Position numbers and translations under genes: made by a program
From: Berberis thunbergii
Lineage: Eukaryota > Streptophyta > Magnoliopsida > Ranunculales > Berberidaceae
NCBI GenBank assembly: GCA_003290165.1
Contig: QNQO01007578.1
Location: 124,001-188,000, forward strand
Direction: 5' to 3'
DNA: 64,000 nt
Part shown: in pieces, positions 33,440 through 43,889 of the stretch
How the letters are laid out: each line of letters opens with the position of its first letter
Numbering within the stretch: position 1 is the stretch's first letter
Notes under the pieces: model-generated
What the model was told of the DNA's origin: nothing
The model's database searches: none
The model's input: the letters and a program-made list of their open reading frames with translations, nothing else

Positions 33440-35527
33440 TCAAAGAAAGACGACAAGGTGAAACAAAAAACATGCAATAGAGACAATAAGCACAAAACGG
33501 ATAAAACTGGTTTTTTTATTAACAGTCGACAAAATGGGTAATAAAGTACAGAGTTCACTCCTTATCAGGAAAAGGTACAGAAACATAAGATCTAAGTTTA
33601 ATGGAAAAAAGAGCAAGAGTTGCGTCAGCGCGCACCACGGCCTGGTCATTAGGATCCGAATTGTTTTCCTCATCCGACAACGCAAAGGCATCCGATAGGT
33701 CTACATAGGACATTTTATGTAAGGGCTGAGATCCCACCCTGGATGTTCCTTTTTCATTAGCATCAATAGCTCCAGCCTGTCATGTACAACTCAACAGAAC
33801 TCGCATCTGCCTTGTTCTTGCAGAAGCTCTTCCTCCTGCGCCTTCGAGTCGACAAGTTCACGCTCCAACTTGCCAGTCAGCGAGTCTACCTGAGACTGAT
33901 TCATTGCCAGACTGCTTTTCACATCACTGAGCTCATGCCGCTCCAGTTCGAGTTGGTCCTCGGCCTTCCTTGCATCTCGAGTATTGAATTCCATCTCGGA
34001 TTCCAGTTGCTGCTTCTAAGCAGCCCCTTCGTAGCATTCTCATCAGCAAGAGAATGCATTTCATAACATGCCTTAGCCGCAGTTTTCTGTGCAACCTCTA
34101 AATCTCGGCGGATCCGACTCAACTCCTGCTTGAGTTCGTCTCTCTCAGACACCGCCTTCGCAAGATCACGTTCAACGGCCTCTATACGAGCCTTTCGAGT
34201 ATCATCGACCAAGGTTGACTCTTCTCCTCAGCCTGCTTTTGCAGCTGCTCAATTTCATATAGCGCAACAGAATACAATGAGTGCATGTATGAGAAAACAC
34301 GTTCCATGGTGTATACCCTCTTATGAGCCACCTCGACTTTCGTCCCAACAATAGCCAAGTGAGACATACCCAACATAAGGTACTTTAAACCCTTATCCAT
34401 ACACCTTTCAAGCGTATCCTCCTCGAGATTCAAAGCACAATCCATGACTGAGATTTGACTTGTCTTCAACCACTGCAAATTCCAGGTAATCCTTTTCCCA
34501 GCCGAACACATCATTCTCTACCCTGACAGGCCGATCAAACTGCGCACTTCTCCCCTAGAGCAGGTCATGCTGAAGGCAACCCAAATTGGACACGGGACCT
34601 ATTTGAACTCACAAAAGAGGTAAGCATTTCAGATGGCTCTTCTGCATCAGACAGAACAAGAACTTTCGCCCCAGTGGCCTTTCTCTTCCCAGAAAGGGGC
34701 CCCATCCTCCTACTTAACTTGCGACGTTCGGTAAACAGTGGGGACCACGTGCTAGTTGTCCCACAACCTACTATGAATGAATTTGGAGACGCTTATGACA
34801 TCCACCACGTTCTTCGTTGACAAACCATAAAACGTCTCCATAGTGTTTTGCTCCTCTAAGGTAAGGGGAGTAATGGGAAACCTTCCTGCAAAGAAACACA
34901 AGCGATGATCAGCTAGCCCGCAATCAAGCATATCGAAGTCAAGAGAAAAAGTCAAACTTACGAAGTGCCCTGAACTCTCGTTCGAGCAAACAACCCTTGC
35001 ATCTGAAATACTTCGAATCTGCAGGGGTTAAGAAGCAGTACTTCTGCCAGAACTTAGAATCATCAGGCAAATTCACGAAACAAGCTAGCGATGTCATCTT
35101 ACAAATAACATTGCCCATCAGTTGAGGAGAGGTCAACAACTGGATGACTCGCGGAGTCACGCGGACGCCGGTCTCCTTCGCCCTAATAAGGATGAGAAAG
35201 ATGATTCTATATCCATTAGGTCCCAACTAGGCTAGGGAACCGAGGAATCCCCAAAAGATTTAAGAATTCCCAAATCACATCCAAAACAGAAAAACACACT
35301 CCGATTTGAAACATCCCTCGATGCAAATAGATGAACCCAGCTAGTAGTGACATTGGCGTCTGGTCATCCTCCTGTACATACAACGGCAGGTCCTCAGGGA
35401 CCCCAAATTTCCTACGGATTTTAGTAAGGCCAGGCTCAGAAAGCAATCTGTCTTCGAAGAACTCTAGGCCCTTGGCCAAGGTTGCGTCATCAAGAAGATT
35501 TTGTTGAGCCTTAACGAAGATGAACAA
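33440..35527 (-). pseudogene. Antisense ORF of the LTR retrotransposon (putative gypsy-type transposon protein with coiled coil)
   Basis: A run of minus-strand open segments forms one decayed protein. 35527-35216 has FGVPEDLPLYVQEDDQTP and FQIGVCFSVLDVIWEFLNLL. 35226-34939 has GPNGYRIIFLILIRAKETGV, DDSKFWQKYCFLTPADSKYF. 34955-34752 has FPITPLTLEEQNTMETFYGL. 34514-34182 and 34212-33791 form a long heptad-rich coiled coil (EAVERDLAKAVSERDELKQE, LERHELSDVKSSLAMNQSQ). The N-terminal block (GIPL.PF..FL..LGI, then L.PN..R.I) resembles the 'putative gypsy type transposon' family, which occurs as an extra, often antisense, ORF in Tat-lineage elements. Several shifts break it. Its function is unknown. 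Confidence 0.75.
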
Positions 35528-35768
35528 TCCTCCTTAATTAGAAAATGAACACAACGTGGCTTCAAAAGCAAGGAAAATAAAAGAGTCAGACTCTAAACAA
35601 CAGATTACCTAAATAGGGATTAGGTTTCCGCCTCTTTTTCGTTGAACCTACGCACGTTCAATTAATGCAGCGTGCGACTCAAGCAATGACTCTAACTCAA
35701 TCATCATCATGAGTAGCGTATCTTTTCAAAAAGATGAATTAGCAAACCGATGTGACAATCCACTAACT

Positions 35769-35781
35769 CGGGGGGAGTAAC
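35769..35781 (+). other. Polypurine tract
   Basis: A GGGGGGAGTAA purine run lies directly before the right LTR, the expected plus-strand priming site. Confidence 0.65.
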
Positions 35782-36459
35782 TGATGATATATAAAATCGA
35801 TCACATCCCTGAGCCATACATGTGTCATAATGATCTCGAAAAATTACGGGCCTTAGCTTCAGCCCGACACTGATCTGGCCCAAGTGGTTTTAAGTCGGCT
35901 GATCCAGTCTACCAGATGGACCCGAACTCTTACAGTGTGCTAAGCCCACACGTCTCACATCTATCCTGAATACCCATGAGTCTTACTAAGGCAAGTATCT
36001 CGAGCATCAGCTTTGAACGGGAAACTACAACAGCTCTTTGCTTACAACTAGGAAACAAATACCAAAGTACATTCCACGCAGGGAAACTTCCTCCTACGGA
36101 ATGCTCTTGGATTGGGAATTATCTCCCGCGTATCTAGGAGCACAGGGCTAACATGGAAATTCCCTCCTACAGCACAACTCCTAATTAAAGAAGGATTTTC
36201 CCGAAGATCCCCTTCCTAAACTATGCCTACAATGGCCTGGTAGAACCAGGACTCCTACACTATAAATAAGACATGAGGTTGGTAAGCTAAGGTATGCTTA
36301 AGATACCCTGTTTGCAACATTATGCATTCGTTAGATCCCTGTCTGACTTTAGCATCGGAGTGCCATCGGCCACCACAACGGTGGTCCATGGATCACGTGC
36401 GTTACTTGTGCAAGTCAACAAGATTAGGTCAAAACAGGGAGCAGAAATCGACTGCATCA
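35782..36459 (+). repeat. Right LTR, 678 bp
   Basis: Uninterrupted copy, TG...CA. It preserves the LINE's empty target site (CAAATACCAAAGTACATT near 36056), which shows that the LINE insertion is specific to the left LTR. Confidence 0.93.
36261..36268 (+). promoter_or_regulatory. TATA box of the right LTR
   Basis: TATAAATA in the same context as the left LTR copy. It could drive readout transcription into the flanking Pack-CACTA sequence. Confidence 0.6.
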
Positions 36460-36464
36460 GGACC

Positions 36465-37028
36465 CATGCTTACTACTCATTGCATTGTAATCAGGACAAC
36501 AAAGCTATTGTCGGGGATTTAGTGTTGTTGTATAACAGACAGTGGTATCCTCACAATGAGGGTAACGATTTTGCTAACTTAATGTTTAGGCATCCTTACT
36601 TAATGTTTCAATTATAAATTAAGAGTTCTATGCACATTTTAAGTTAACTATTTATTGCTTCGTTTTTTACATTTTTTTTTTTTTTTTGCTTTCATGATTA
36701 TAGTGTGATTTTGAGAAGTTTGTAGGAATCTTTTAACAATGAACTAAACAAAATTATGTACTTTCATCAAGTTTATCGAACAAAATATAAATTCTAGGAA
36801 AATACAAATATGCAGTAGATTTTCGAGGATCACATAGATAAAACCATTATATTTACATAATAATTATAGTATTTACAATTGTCGAGTCTAAAGCGCTTAG
36901 ATGATTCCAATACATATGCCTGTATATCGAGCATACTACAAACAATCAATGTAGAACCTTGGAGCATATACTGTAGATAAATTAAACTTACGGGAATTCA
37001 TTATGGGGCAATCTATAATCAGAGTTCT
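36465..37028. other. Pack-CACTA 1 sequence right of the LTR element
   Basis: A short plus-strand frame (to 36617; GDLVLLYNRQWYPHNEG) is unrecognised and is probably fortuitous. The rest is AT-rich and presumed intronic with respect to the captured exons. Confidence 0.35.
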
Positions 37029-37146
37029 TTAAGTAGGTGCACATCCTGTTCTTTGCCTCTGGCGATGCCTGTCCAAAGCTTGCTTCATATAAGCATCGTA
37101 ACTAGGCTGATGCTCTCTTAGCCTGCCCATTGCATTTGTTAGAATC
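37029..37146 (-). pseudogene. Unrecognised captured exon, ends in a stop
   Basis: The minus frame, possibly after an acceptor near 37150, reads LILTNAMGRLREHQPSYDAY then MKQALDRHRQRQRTGCAPT and a stop. It is coding-like (charged, no low complexity) and has the strand of the other captured exons, but I cannot assign a family. Confidence 0.4.
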
Positions 37147-38026
37147 AATTTCAGCAAAGCTACTGTGCACCAGTTTGATGCAAAATTATGGAATAAAAAT
37201 TGATAGAGAATGAATGAGCAAGCCTTACACAACATTATACCAAGTTCTCTATTTACTTATATTTCTAGCTCCCATCTGAGGAACAAGAACTATGGGGATG
37301 ATAATCGTGGTACCGAGCAACACTAGGTAATATTAAAAACCAAGGAGTATAGCTTCTTCTGCATATGTATAACATTTATTAATAACAGTATTAAAATTTT
37401 GTAATGAAGTTCTAGCAAGGTGTAATTCTCAGATAATCTCAAAAGTTCCATCAACTCAAAGTGGGCTACAACCAAAATACAGTTCCTATTGAGTACAAGG
37501 CTTGGAATTCCACCAAACATATGGAAACTAATGAATAGAGTAAACCATATAGAAATAGAAAAAAAAAATCTCCATGAATAGAAAGGAAGAGAGAGAGCTC
37601 AAAGGAGTTCCAGCAAAGAACATGAATTCACAAAGCCCTCTCTATTCCTCTACCCTACCAAAATGCTAAGATTATATCCAAATGGGTAGTCCATAAAAAA
37701 AAATTGAAAAACCCACATTGTATCAGATTCAACAACAAAAGCAATAAAAGATGCAAAACGCACCCAGATTAGTCAATTAGGAAAGAAAAAAACAACTCTT
37801 GCTTTAGAAATAAAAAAAAAAAAAAAAAAACAATCACACATCAAGTGTTCCTGAAACTGGAAAACCCCAACTAAAAAAACATATAATGCAACATTTTATC
37901 TTGAATCAGAAGTAGATAAAAGATGAGTGGTTAAAAGGGCATAAACATCATTTTTCTTGAATCAGAAGTAGATAAAAGATTAGTGGTTAAAAGGGCATAA
38001 ACAGCAAAAGAGTTGAAAAAAAACTA
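37147..38026. other. Presumed intronic stretch with a 54-bp tandem duplication
   Basis: TTGAATCAGAAGTAGATAAA plus AGAT(G/T)AGTGGTTAAAAGGGCATAAACA is duplicated (about 37902-37955 and 37957-38005). A minus-strand segment near 37440-37520 (FGGIPSLVLNRNCILVVAHF) may be another exon scrap; it is unrecognised. Confidence 0.45.
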
Positions 38027-38123
38027 ATGGAGGAGGACTAGTGATGTAGTAAGCAATGTTGGGTAGTTTATCCTTCACTAGATGTGGCGCCTGTTTAGGG
38101 GCTGGCGCTGCTCCTCCTCCCAT
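38027..38123 (-). pseudogene. Captured NAT (nucleobase-ascorbate transporter) first exon
   Basis: From an ATG at 38123 the minus strand reads MGGGAAPAPKQAPHLVK, then DKLPNIAYYITSPPP. Plant NAT proteins start MAGGG..APAPK.DE.QPHP.KDQLPNISYCITSPPPWPEA. The piece ends where PW would be encoded. The next NAT block is at 20873-20705, with the LTR retrotransposon between. Confidence 0.85.
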
Positions 38124-38555
38124 TTTCTTTTACTTCTTCTCTTCAAATAAAAAAGAATCCCCAACAATCAAATCAAATGCAAACACCAAGTATACCACAC
38201 ATCACCAAACCCAAATTTCAAATCACCTCCACATATAACTATATTACAATCTCAAATAAAATCGAAAACCCCAACTAAAGTTTTCAAGTTAAAGTGGGTT
38301 AGAGGCCAATATCAAGTCCATATACCCAAAAAATCATAGAAATGAAGTTATCTAGAGTAATGCTACCAAAAATAGAAAATGCAAAGCACCCATTTAACTT
38401 TCCTACAAAACCCAAATCACAACACAAGCATTACAACTTTTGGAGAGTTGATAAACAAGAAAAAGAGTGATACTAGTTGTGGGTTTACAACCGAAAACCC
38501 ATTTGAAAAACAAAGAATGAAAACACATAGGATCCCAGTGTTCTCTCATTCATAT

Positions 38556-38625
38556 TGATGCAGTCATTTTCCGCTCCTTGCTTTGACCTAGTGTTGCGGA
38601 CCTGCATAAGTAACGCACATGACTG
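38556..38625 (-). repeat. Inverted stump of an LTR related to the 21016-36459 element
   Basis: TGATGCAGTC(..)ATTTTCCGCTCC and GCATAAGTAACGCACATGAC are the reverse complement of the last 70 bp of the LTR (for example 36390-36459), about 80% identical by eye. It ends exactly at the LTR terminus (TGATGCA = TGCATCA reversed). No PBS or internal sequence follows, so it looks like the remains of a solo LTR. Confidence 0.7.
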
Positions 38626-38850
38626 ATATTCACATAATTATTACATAATATACCTCCTAACTTATGTTTGTAAGTGTTTCGAATAGCGTATTTTAGTTTA
38701 ATTATTTTATTTTTGTAGGATTTGGAGTTTAAATGACAAAAGTGCATTAGCGTGGCGAATTTGGAAACTCATAGACGAATTGACGAAATGGAGCGGGAGA
38801 TACTCAAGCCAAAGAAAATAATGAAATTAGTTTTGAATTGGTGGAACAAA

Positions 38851-38917
38851 GAGAGCGAAGGGGTTTTCTATGTGCACATTTAGTTAAAGAGAGCGAAGGG
38901 GTTTTCTAAAATTTGAA
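38851..38917. repeat. Short direct duplication
   Basis: AGAGAGCGAAGGGGTTTTCTA occurs twice about 38 bp apart, in the presumed leader region of Pack-CACTA 1. Confidence 0.8.
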
Positions 38918-39060
38918 GTGAAATAGGGGCGGTTTATTTTATTTTATTTTAAAGTTCCCCCTCCTATTCTATGGCGTTTTATTATTGTAATGCAATTAAA
39001 AATTGGCTTTTCATAGCACTAAGCGTAAAAATGCTATTAATAAGCACTTGTGTTGTAGTG

Positions 39061-41084
39061 TTTGTTCCCTTCTTATCAATTACTTGCAAAGTTCTACGAA
39101 AAATACAAATAAAGTGGTTCGTAGGGGTTATCGTCTTACTCACAAAGTTAAAAGGATTCAAGCTCAAAATTTTAGAAACACTTTAGAAGATAAACTAAAA
39201 TTAAGAATTGGTGGAAAGAAGGGAAATAAGATTTATAGAATTGAAGATGATTTTTTTATTATTTACTTTTTGTAAAACAAACTTTGATTCAAAATTGAGG
39301 ATTAAAATTACTAAACAAACTTACCATTTTAAAAAGGGTATCAAGGATTGAAGAATCCACCTCTTAGCTTTGTAGATATTAATTTAACACATTTTTGTAA
39401 ATATTTTTTTGAACACTTGCACAAATTCCTTTAATTTTTAATTCAAGACCAATGTTCGAAAGAAAATTATTTTCTAAGATATAATTTCACTTACCTCTTT
39501 CGATGATAAAAGAAGCTCCTTAACCATCATTAATCAAACCTTCTTTCAATGAAGATTTTTCATTAATAGTTATAATTTATGAAGAATTGAAAAACTACAA
39601 AAAAACAAATATAATTCTTGTTTCCAAGTCCATATCTTCATTTCGTGTAATCCTTCGTTGTTCATCTTTCGTGTAATTCATTGGTTGATTCTAGGATTAA
39701 TAAAAATAATACAAGTTTTATTATTTTTTAGTGTTAAAAAAATCTCTATATTACTCAAATAGGTTTCATCTCATTTTCTTGAAAGGAAGGGGTTTAGCCT
39801 ACCATTGTCATTGTAATGAAATAATCTAAGAGTGGATGTGGATCTAAAAAGGTAGATGAGGAAGTAAACTAATTAAATTAAAAGATAACTAATGCATAAA
39901 AAAAATATTAACTTTATTAAATTCAAAACTAAAGACTTACATGTAACTTGAACGAAAGCTCCAACGAAAGAATGAAAACTAATCTAAGCTATGTTAGGGA
40001 TAAAGGAATGATGTATGAAATAAATAAATAAAAAAGATCTATAGGATGTATTGGATGTCCTTCTCCCAAAGTTTGAGTGCATATTTATAATGTTCTCCTC
40101 CAAGCTAGAAATGAGAAAAATCTTACAAATCCCTTGATTATACTTCAAATCATAACATATAAAATCAAATGAGTCATAATTAGGGATAGATACATCAAGA
40201 TAGTCCTAATTGGAGGTAGATACATGAGACAAAACTCAAGGTAATGGAATATTATTTGATTTGATCATTGGAATATGCTTTGGGTTAATGTTTTATTTGT
40301 CTTTATGATTGCATGTTCCACACTTGAAGTTCTTAACTTGAAATTCGCCACATGTCTCCATCATAAGTCACCACTAATTGGAATCAAATGTTGACTTCCA
40401 TAATATTGGTCTTGGAATGAAACTCTTAATCCACATGTGCCTCGAATATGCCCAAATGCCTTAAAATTTTGTACATTTCATTGACCTTGTAATTTCTCCA
40501 ATTGTTCATTGTCTTGCAAATTTATGGTAGAATTGTCTCGAATTTTGCACATTTCTCGAGCTCCTACAAAAATTATGACCATAGTCAAAATTCGAGACAA
40601 ATAAAGACATTTAATTAATTTTAAGCTCAATTAAAAACTAATAAAGAGGTGGGGGGGGGGGGGGGGGGTAAAAATCAATAGTTTGGCTGCTTATCACCTA
40701 CACACATGAAGACCTTTAAAAAAATTAACTAGCTACTGTTCATAATAAAATTGCGCTTGATCATCACCCATTCTTCCACAGTGGTATAATATAATAGAAT
40801 CCTTAAAAATTCTTAAAATTTAATTATGATTATTCAAAGAAAAACAACATAAATCTAAAAAAAAATCCTAACTTGATTATTGAATTCATTAGATTAGATC
40901 ACAACAAGTTGATAGATAGATATAAATGTTGATTGATTGATACTTGATGGATGGACGGATAATAAAGGAAGGTAGTGATGTTGACGTGCAGCAAAGGAAT
41001 AAGTTGTTGAGAAAGAAGGGGATTAGAATTTGTTGTAATCAGCTTCATCAACGCAATAGATACCGATTGCGATGAGAGTTAGGG
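39061..41084. other. Low-feature AT-rich stretch
   Basis: No exon or element end is supported. Near 40500-40640 the phrase ATTCGAGACAAATAAAGACA with neighbouring TTAAGCTCAATTAAAAACTA resembles a dispersed plant repeat. A pure G18 tract lies at 40651-40668. Confidence 0.45.
40651..40668. repeat. G18 tract
   Basis: Uninterrupted guanine run; see also 3931-3954 and 59108-59123. Confidence 0.9.
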
Positions 41085-41225
41085 TTGGGCATCCTATCCC
41101 ACAATCCCGATCTTGTCCAATTTTTTTTTTAATTCTTTTGGGATTGATCAAATGATCTAGAGTGGAGTGGAATCGGGATGTATATTTTCAATCCATCCCA
41201 TCCCGTCCATCCCAAATGTATTTAT
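41085..41225. mobile_element. Left-end fragment of a hAT-like element
   Basis: TAGGGTTGGGCATCC followed by CGGGATGTATATTTTCAATCC and CCATCCCATCCCGTCC. It resembles ends of plant hAT elements and the termini at 999 and 60456. No matching right end was found. Confidence 0.5.
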
Positions 41226-41741
41226 TTGATATTTATTATAATTATTTATTAAATTAATTTACAATTATTAATGCTAAATAATGAACTCCAAAGTCCAATA
41301 GTAAATAATGTTGTTAAAATTGAAAAAAAAAATTTATGTTTCAAATTGATCATTTACGTCAAAATCACAACAAAAAATCAGGCTTTAAGTGGCAAATTTA
41401 TATGTTAGTTGTCGCTGTTTTTTCATTTATGTGAGAAATTTTGACGAGTTATCACCTATTTGTTCAAGTTAAATTTTGGTTTCTAGTTTCTCACCTAAAT
41501 GTTTCTAAATTGTCACATGAGAGAGAGATTGGAGAATTTGGTGCCTAAATAAAATATCTTTGACTCGTCATATTTGATCACAACCTAATCCAAGAGTGAG
41601 GAAACAAAAACCTTGTATCGTGATCCTCTATTCTCTACCAAAAGCATCTGTTCAAGGTACTCTTAATCATTTCATCCTTTTTCATTCTTTTTCTTTTCCT
41701 CGTATTTTCTCTTCTTTTTTTTTTCTGTATTTCTCTCTTCA
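41226..41741. other. AT-rich stretch, nothing recognised
   Basis: No gene or element end is supported. The right part becomes pyrimidine-rich and may be the upstream flank of the ICMT-like pseudogene, now separated from it by the TIR element. Confidence 0.4.
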
Positions 41742-43490
41742 GGGGGTGTATTGTATATGGATTCTTATGGAATTGATAAATAATTTGAAAAGTCCATGGA
41801 CTCTTTAAATTGTCCACAGACTCTTTAAATTGTCCACGGACTTATGCTGATTTCTTAAATCCATAGACTTTTGCTACAGACTTTTTAGAGATTTATGAAA
41901 ATCCACGGACTTTGTATGAACGACTTTTACAGATTTCTAATTATTTGCAAGATAAAAAGAAGTTGGTAAATAGTGATGAAACAAAAAAACGTCCGCATAT
42001 AATTAACAAAAGTGAGAAATACATGTGCTAAAAAAACTAGAAAAATAAAAGGTCGTTAATTAGCATCTTTAAAATAAGAAGTAAACGTCCATAAAATTGT
42101 ATTATGATCATTCTTCTCCTTCATGATCATTGTCACTTTCTTCATTATCATTGTCAGCAATGTTGACATTTGCTTGAGCTGCTGCCCACATTTGATTAGC
42201 AATACTCATTCTCCACATTCTTCATTAAACTTGCATTCAATCGACAATGGCATCTCAACAAGATAGAATTAGAAGAGAGGATAAGCAAATCAAACAACAG
42301 ACTCATGAGGAGGAGCCAAAGGTGATGACAATTGCTCACACTTTGAGTCCTTGGTTGAACAGACAAAGGAGTCAGACTTGGCTATTGGTGAGGCTGCTCA
42401 TAGTGTGCTACTTATGTAGAGGTGCTAAGAGAACCCAAGGTTGTTCCTGTTGCTGACACCCAAACTCATTCCAACATCCCCACCAAAACCCATGATCATG
42501 AAAAAACTGACCAGGAAACCCATCAAGTCAAAGAGTCCAATATGGGGAGGAAATGAGGAAAGCAAACTCATAGGGAGCATAAACAAGGTGGTGAACAGTG
42601 GAGAGAAAAGAGTTATATGACACTCGAACCCAATCTAGAAGCTAAGAAACCCATCAAACAAAAGAGTCTAGCATGGGTAGGAGCCAAGGAGAGCAAACCC
42701 ATCAAGGAAAGGAGTCTAGCATGGGTAGGATGGACACACCTTCACTATTCGGTCAAACTAAAGACTGTAACTGAAAATTCCATTGTTTAATCTCAGTGAC
42801 TTTTAGCAAAAACTTACTGCTACCACAAATGTTTCTACGCACAAAAAAAAGGTACTCGAACAAGTTGGGGGTTAAAAAGGTAAAGAAATAAAATAAATAA
42901 AAGATAAAGATATTTCATTGCCAAATCAAATAGAAAATTTTCAAGAAAAAAAACGGCTGTGAAGAAAAGAGAGGCTAGATGACAGGTAGGCTCTTCTCTA
43001 TGAGTTGAGAGTTGAGACAAAAGATAAACAAACTCATGAGACATTTGGCAAAGAGAGAGAAAGATAGAGAGTAGTATTAGTAATAACAACAGAGAGGGAT
43101 GGAAACAGAGAGTGGTGTTTTTTGGGTGAAGAAGAAGAAGAAGAAAAATTTTGGGAGACTTTTTTTTACGTTGAAATCTTTGATATGAAGGCTGGAAAAT
43201 TATTGAACTTTGTTATTTATACTTAACACTACAAAGTCCATGAGAATCCATGATTTTCCAAATCCATAAATATGAATGATATTTTGAATACCCTAAAACT
43301 TTTGTGGACTTTCTGAAATCCATATTGAATACCCCTAGACTTTGTGGATTTCAGAAAGACTTTTTAAAATCCTGATTGAATACCCCTAGACTTTTGTGGA
43401 CTTTTTAAAATCCAAATTGAATACACTTGGATTTTCAGAATCCATGGAATTTATTAAATTGCCCACAAAATCCAGATATAATACACCCCC
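41742..43490. mobile_element. TIR element, 1.75 kb, same terminal family as 12791-16738
   Basis: The left end GGGGGTGTATTGTATATGGA matches the inverse of the right end TCCAGATATAATACACCCCC. The flanks share TTCA (41738-41741 and 43491-43494). Inside, both ends carry repeated TCCA(T/C)GGACT / AAAGTCCA phrases, and the right arm repeats TTGAATACCCCTAGACTTT three times. A minus-strand piece near 42120-42225 (MSIANQMWAAAQANVNIAD, then an acidic run) faintly resembles the C terminus of PIF/Harbinger transposases. Assignment to that superfamily is tentative. Confidence 0.7.
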
Positions 43491-43889
43491 TTCAATCTTC
43501 AGAGCTTCGGCAGTGAATCAGAGAGCAGCAGTTGGAGGTACAAATCTCTTCTTCTGCTTACCTTCTTATTCTTCGCAGGTTCCGCAGCCACTGTTTGGAT
43601 CAATCACCAAGTCGCAGTTGTTCGCAACCTCCCAGCCGTCCACCCCCTTTGTTCGATCGATCTCCACATTACGTCCCCTTGGTCGATCGCCTTCCACAGT
43701 CACTCGCCCACCCCTTCTCTTTGCAACCCTCCCACTTCCATCATCGAGAAGGTAGAAGAGAAATTTTGTTATTATTTGATTTTGGTGAAATTTTGTTGTT
43801 TTTTTTATTTTCTATCCATGTCTCACCCAATTCCTAAACTCACCTTATCTCTCGACACTCTCATCTGGTTTGATTTTGTTATTTTTTCG
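43491..43889. other. Probable 5' region of the ICMT-like pseudogene
   Basis: Pyrimidine-rich, with Ser/Pro-rich open frames typical of leader sequence. A 119-aa plus frame (43396-43755) starts inside the neighbouring transposon and is not a recognised protein. Confidence 0.35.

Larger units (their letters stand above)
21016..36459 (+). mobile_element. Ty3/gypsy-type non-autonomous LTR retrotransposon (gag-protease only), 15.4 kb with nested inserts
   Basis: Both LTRs begin TGAT(A/G)ATA.ATAAAA and end GCATCA. A perfect 5-bp duplication GGACC flanks the element (21011-21015 and 36460-36464). A primer-binding-site-like TGG... sequence follows the left LTR and a purine tract precedes the right LTR. 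The interior holds gag and an aspartic-protease-like region, six tandem units of about 127 bp and a decayed antisense ORF. I find no reverse transcriptase, RNase H or integrase of LTR type. The layout fits non-autonomous TR-GAG-like relatives of the Tat lineage, which often have antisense ORFs. A LINE and a hAT element inserted later. Confidence 0.9.
18429..39060 (-). mobile_element. Pack-CACTA-like element 1 (split by the LTR retrotransposon 21016-36459)
   Basis: The right end AGCACTTGTGTTGTAGTG (39060) is an inverted CACTA terminus (CACTACAACAC...). It is preceded by CATAGCACTAAGCG and ATGCTATTAATAAGC subterminal repeats. Similar subterminal motifs (AAAGTGCTATT, ATAGCATTTTTGGAACAC, TATAGCGCTTAG) fill 18429-18665, but the terminal CACTA there is not clear, so the left boundary is approximate. 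Removing the 15.4-kb LTR element leaves about 5.2 kb. Its minus strand carries, in order, exons of a nucleobase-ascorbate transporter, an ABCG/PDR transporter, V-ATPase subunit a and NADP-malic enzyme. The nucleobase-transporter exons lie on both sides of the LTR element, which shows the halves were once joined. Confidence 0.68.
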
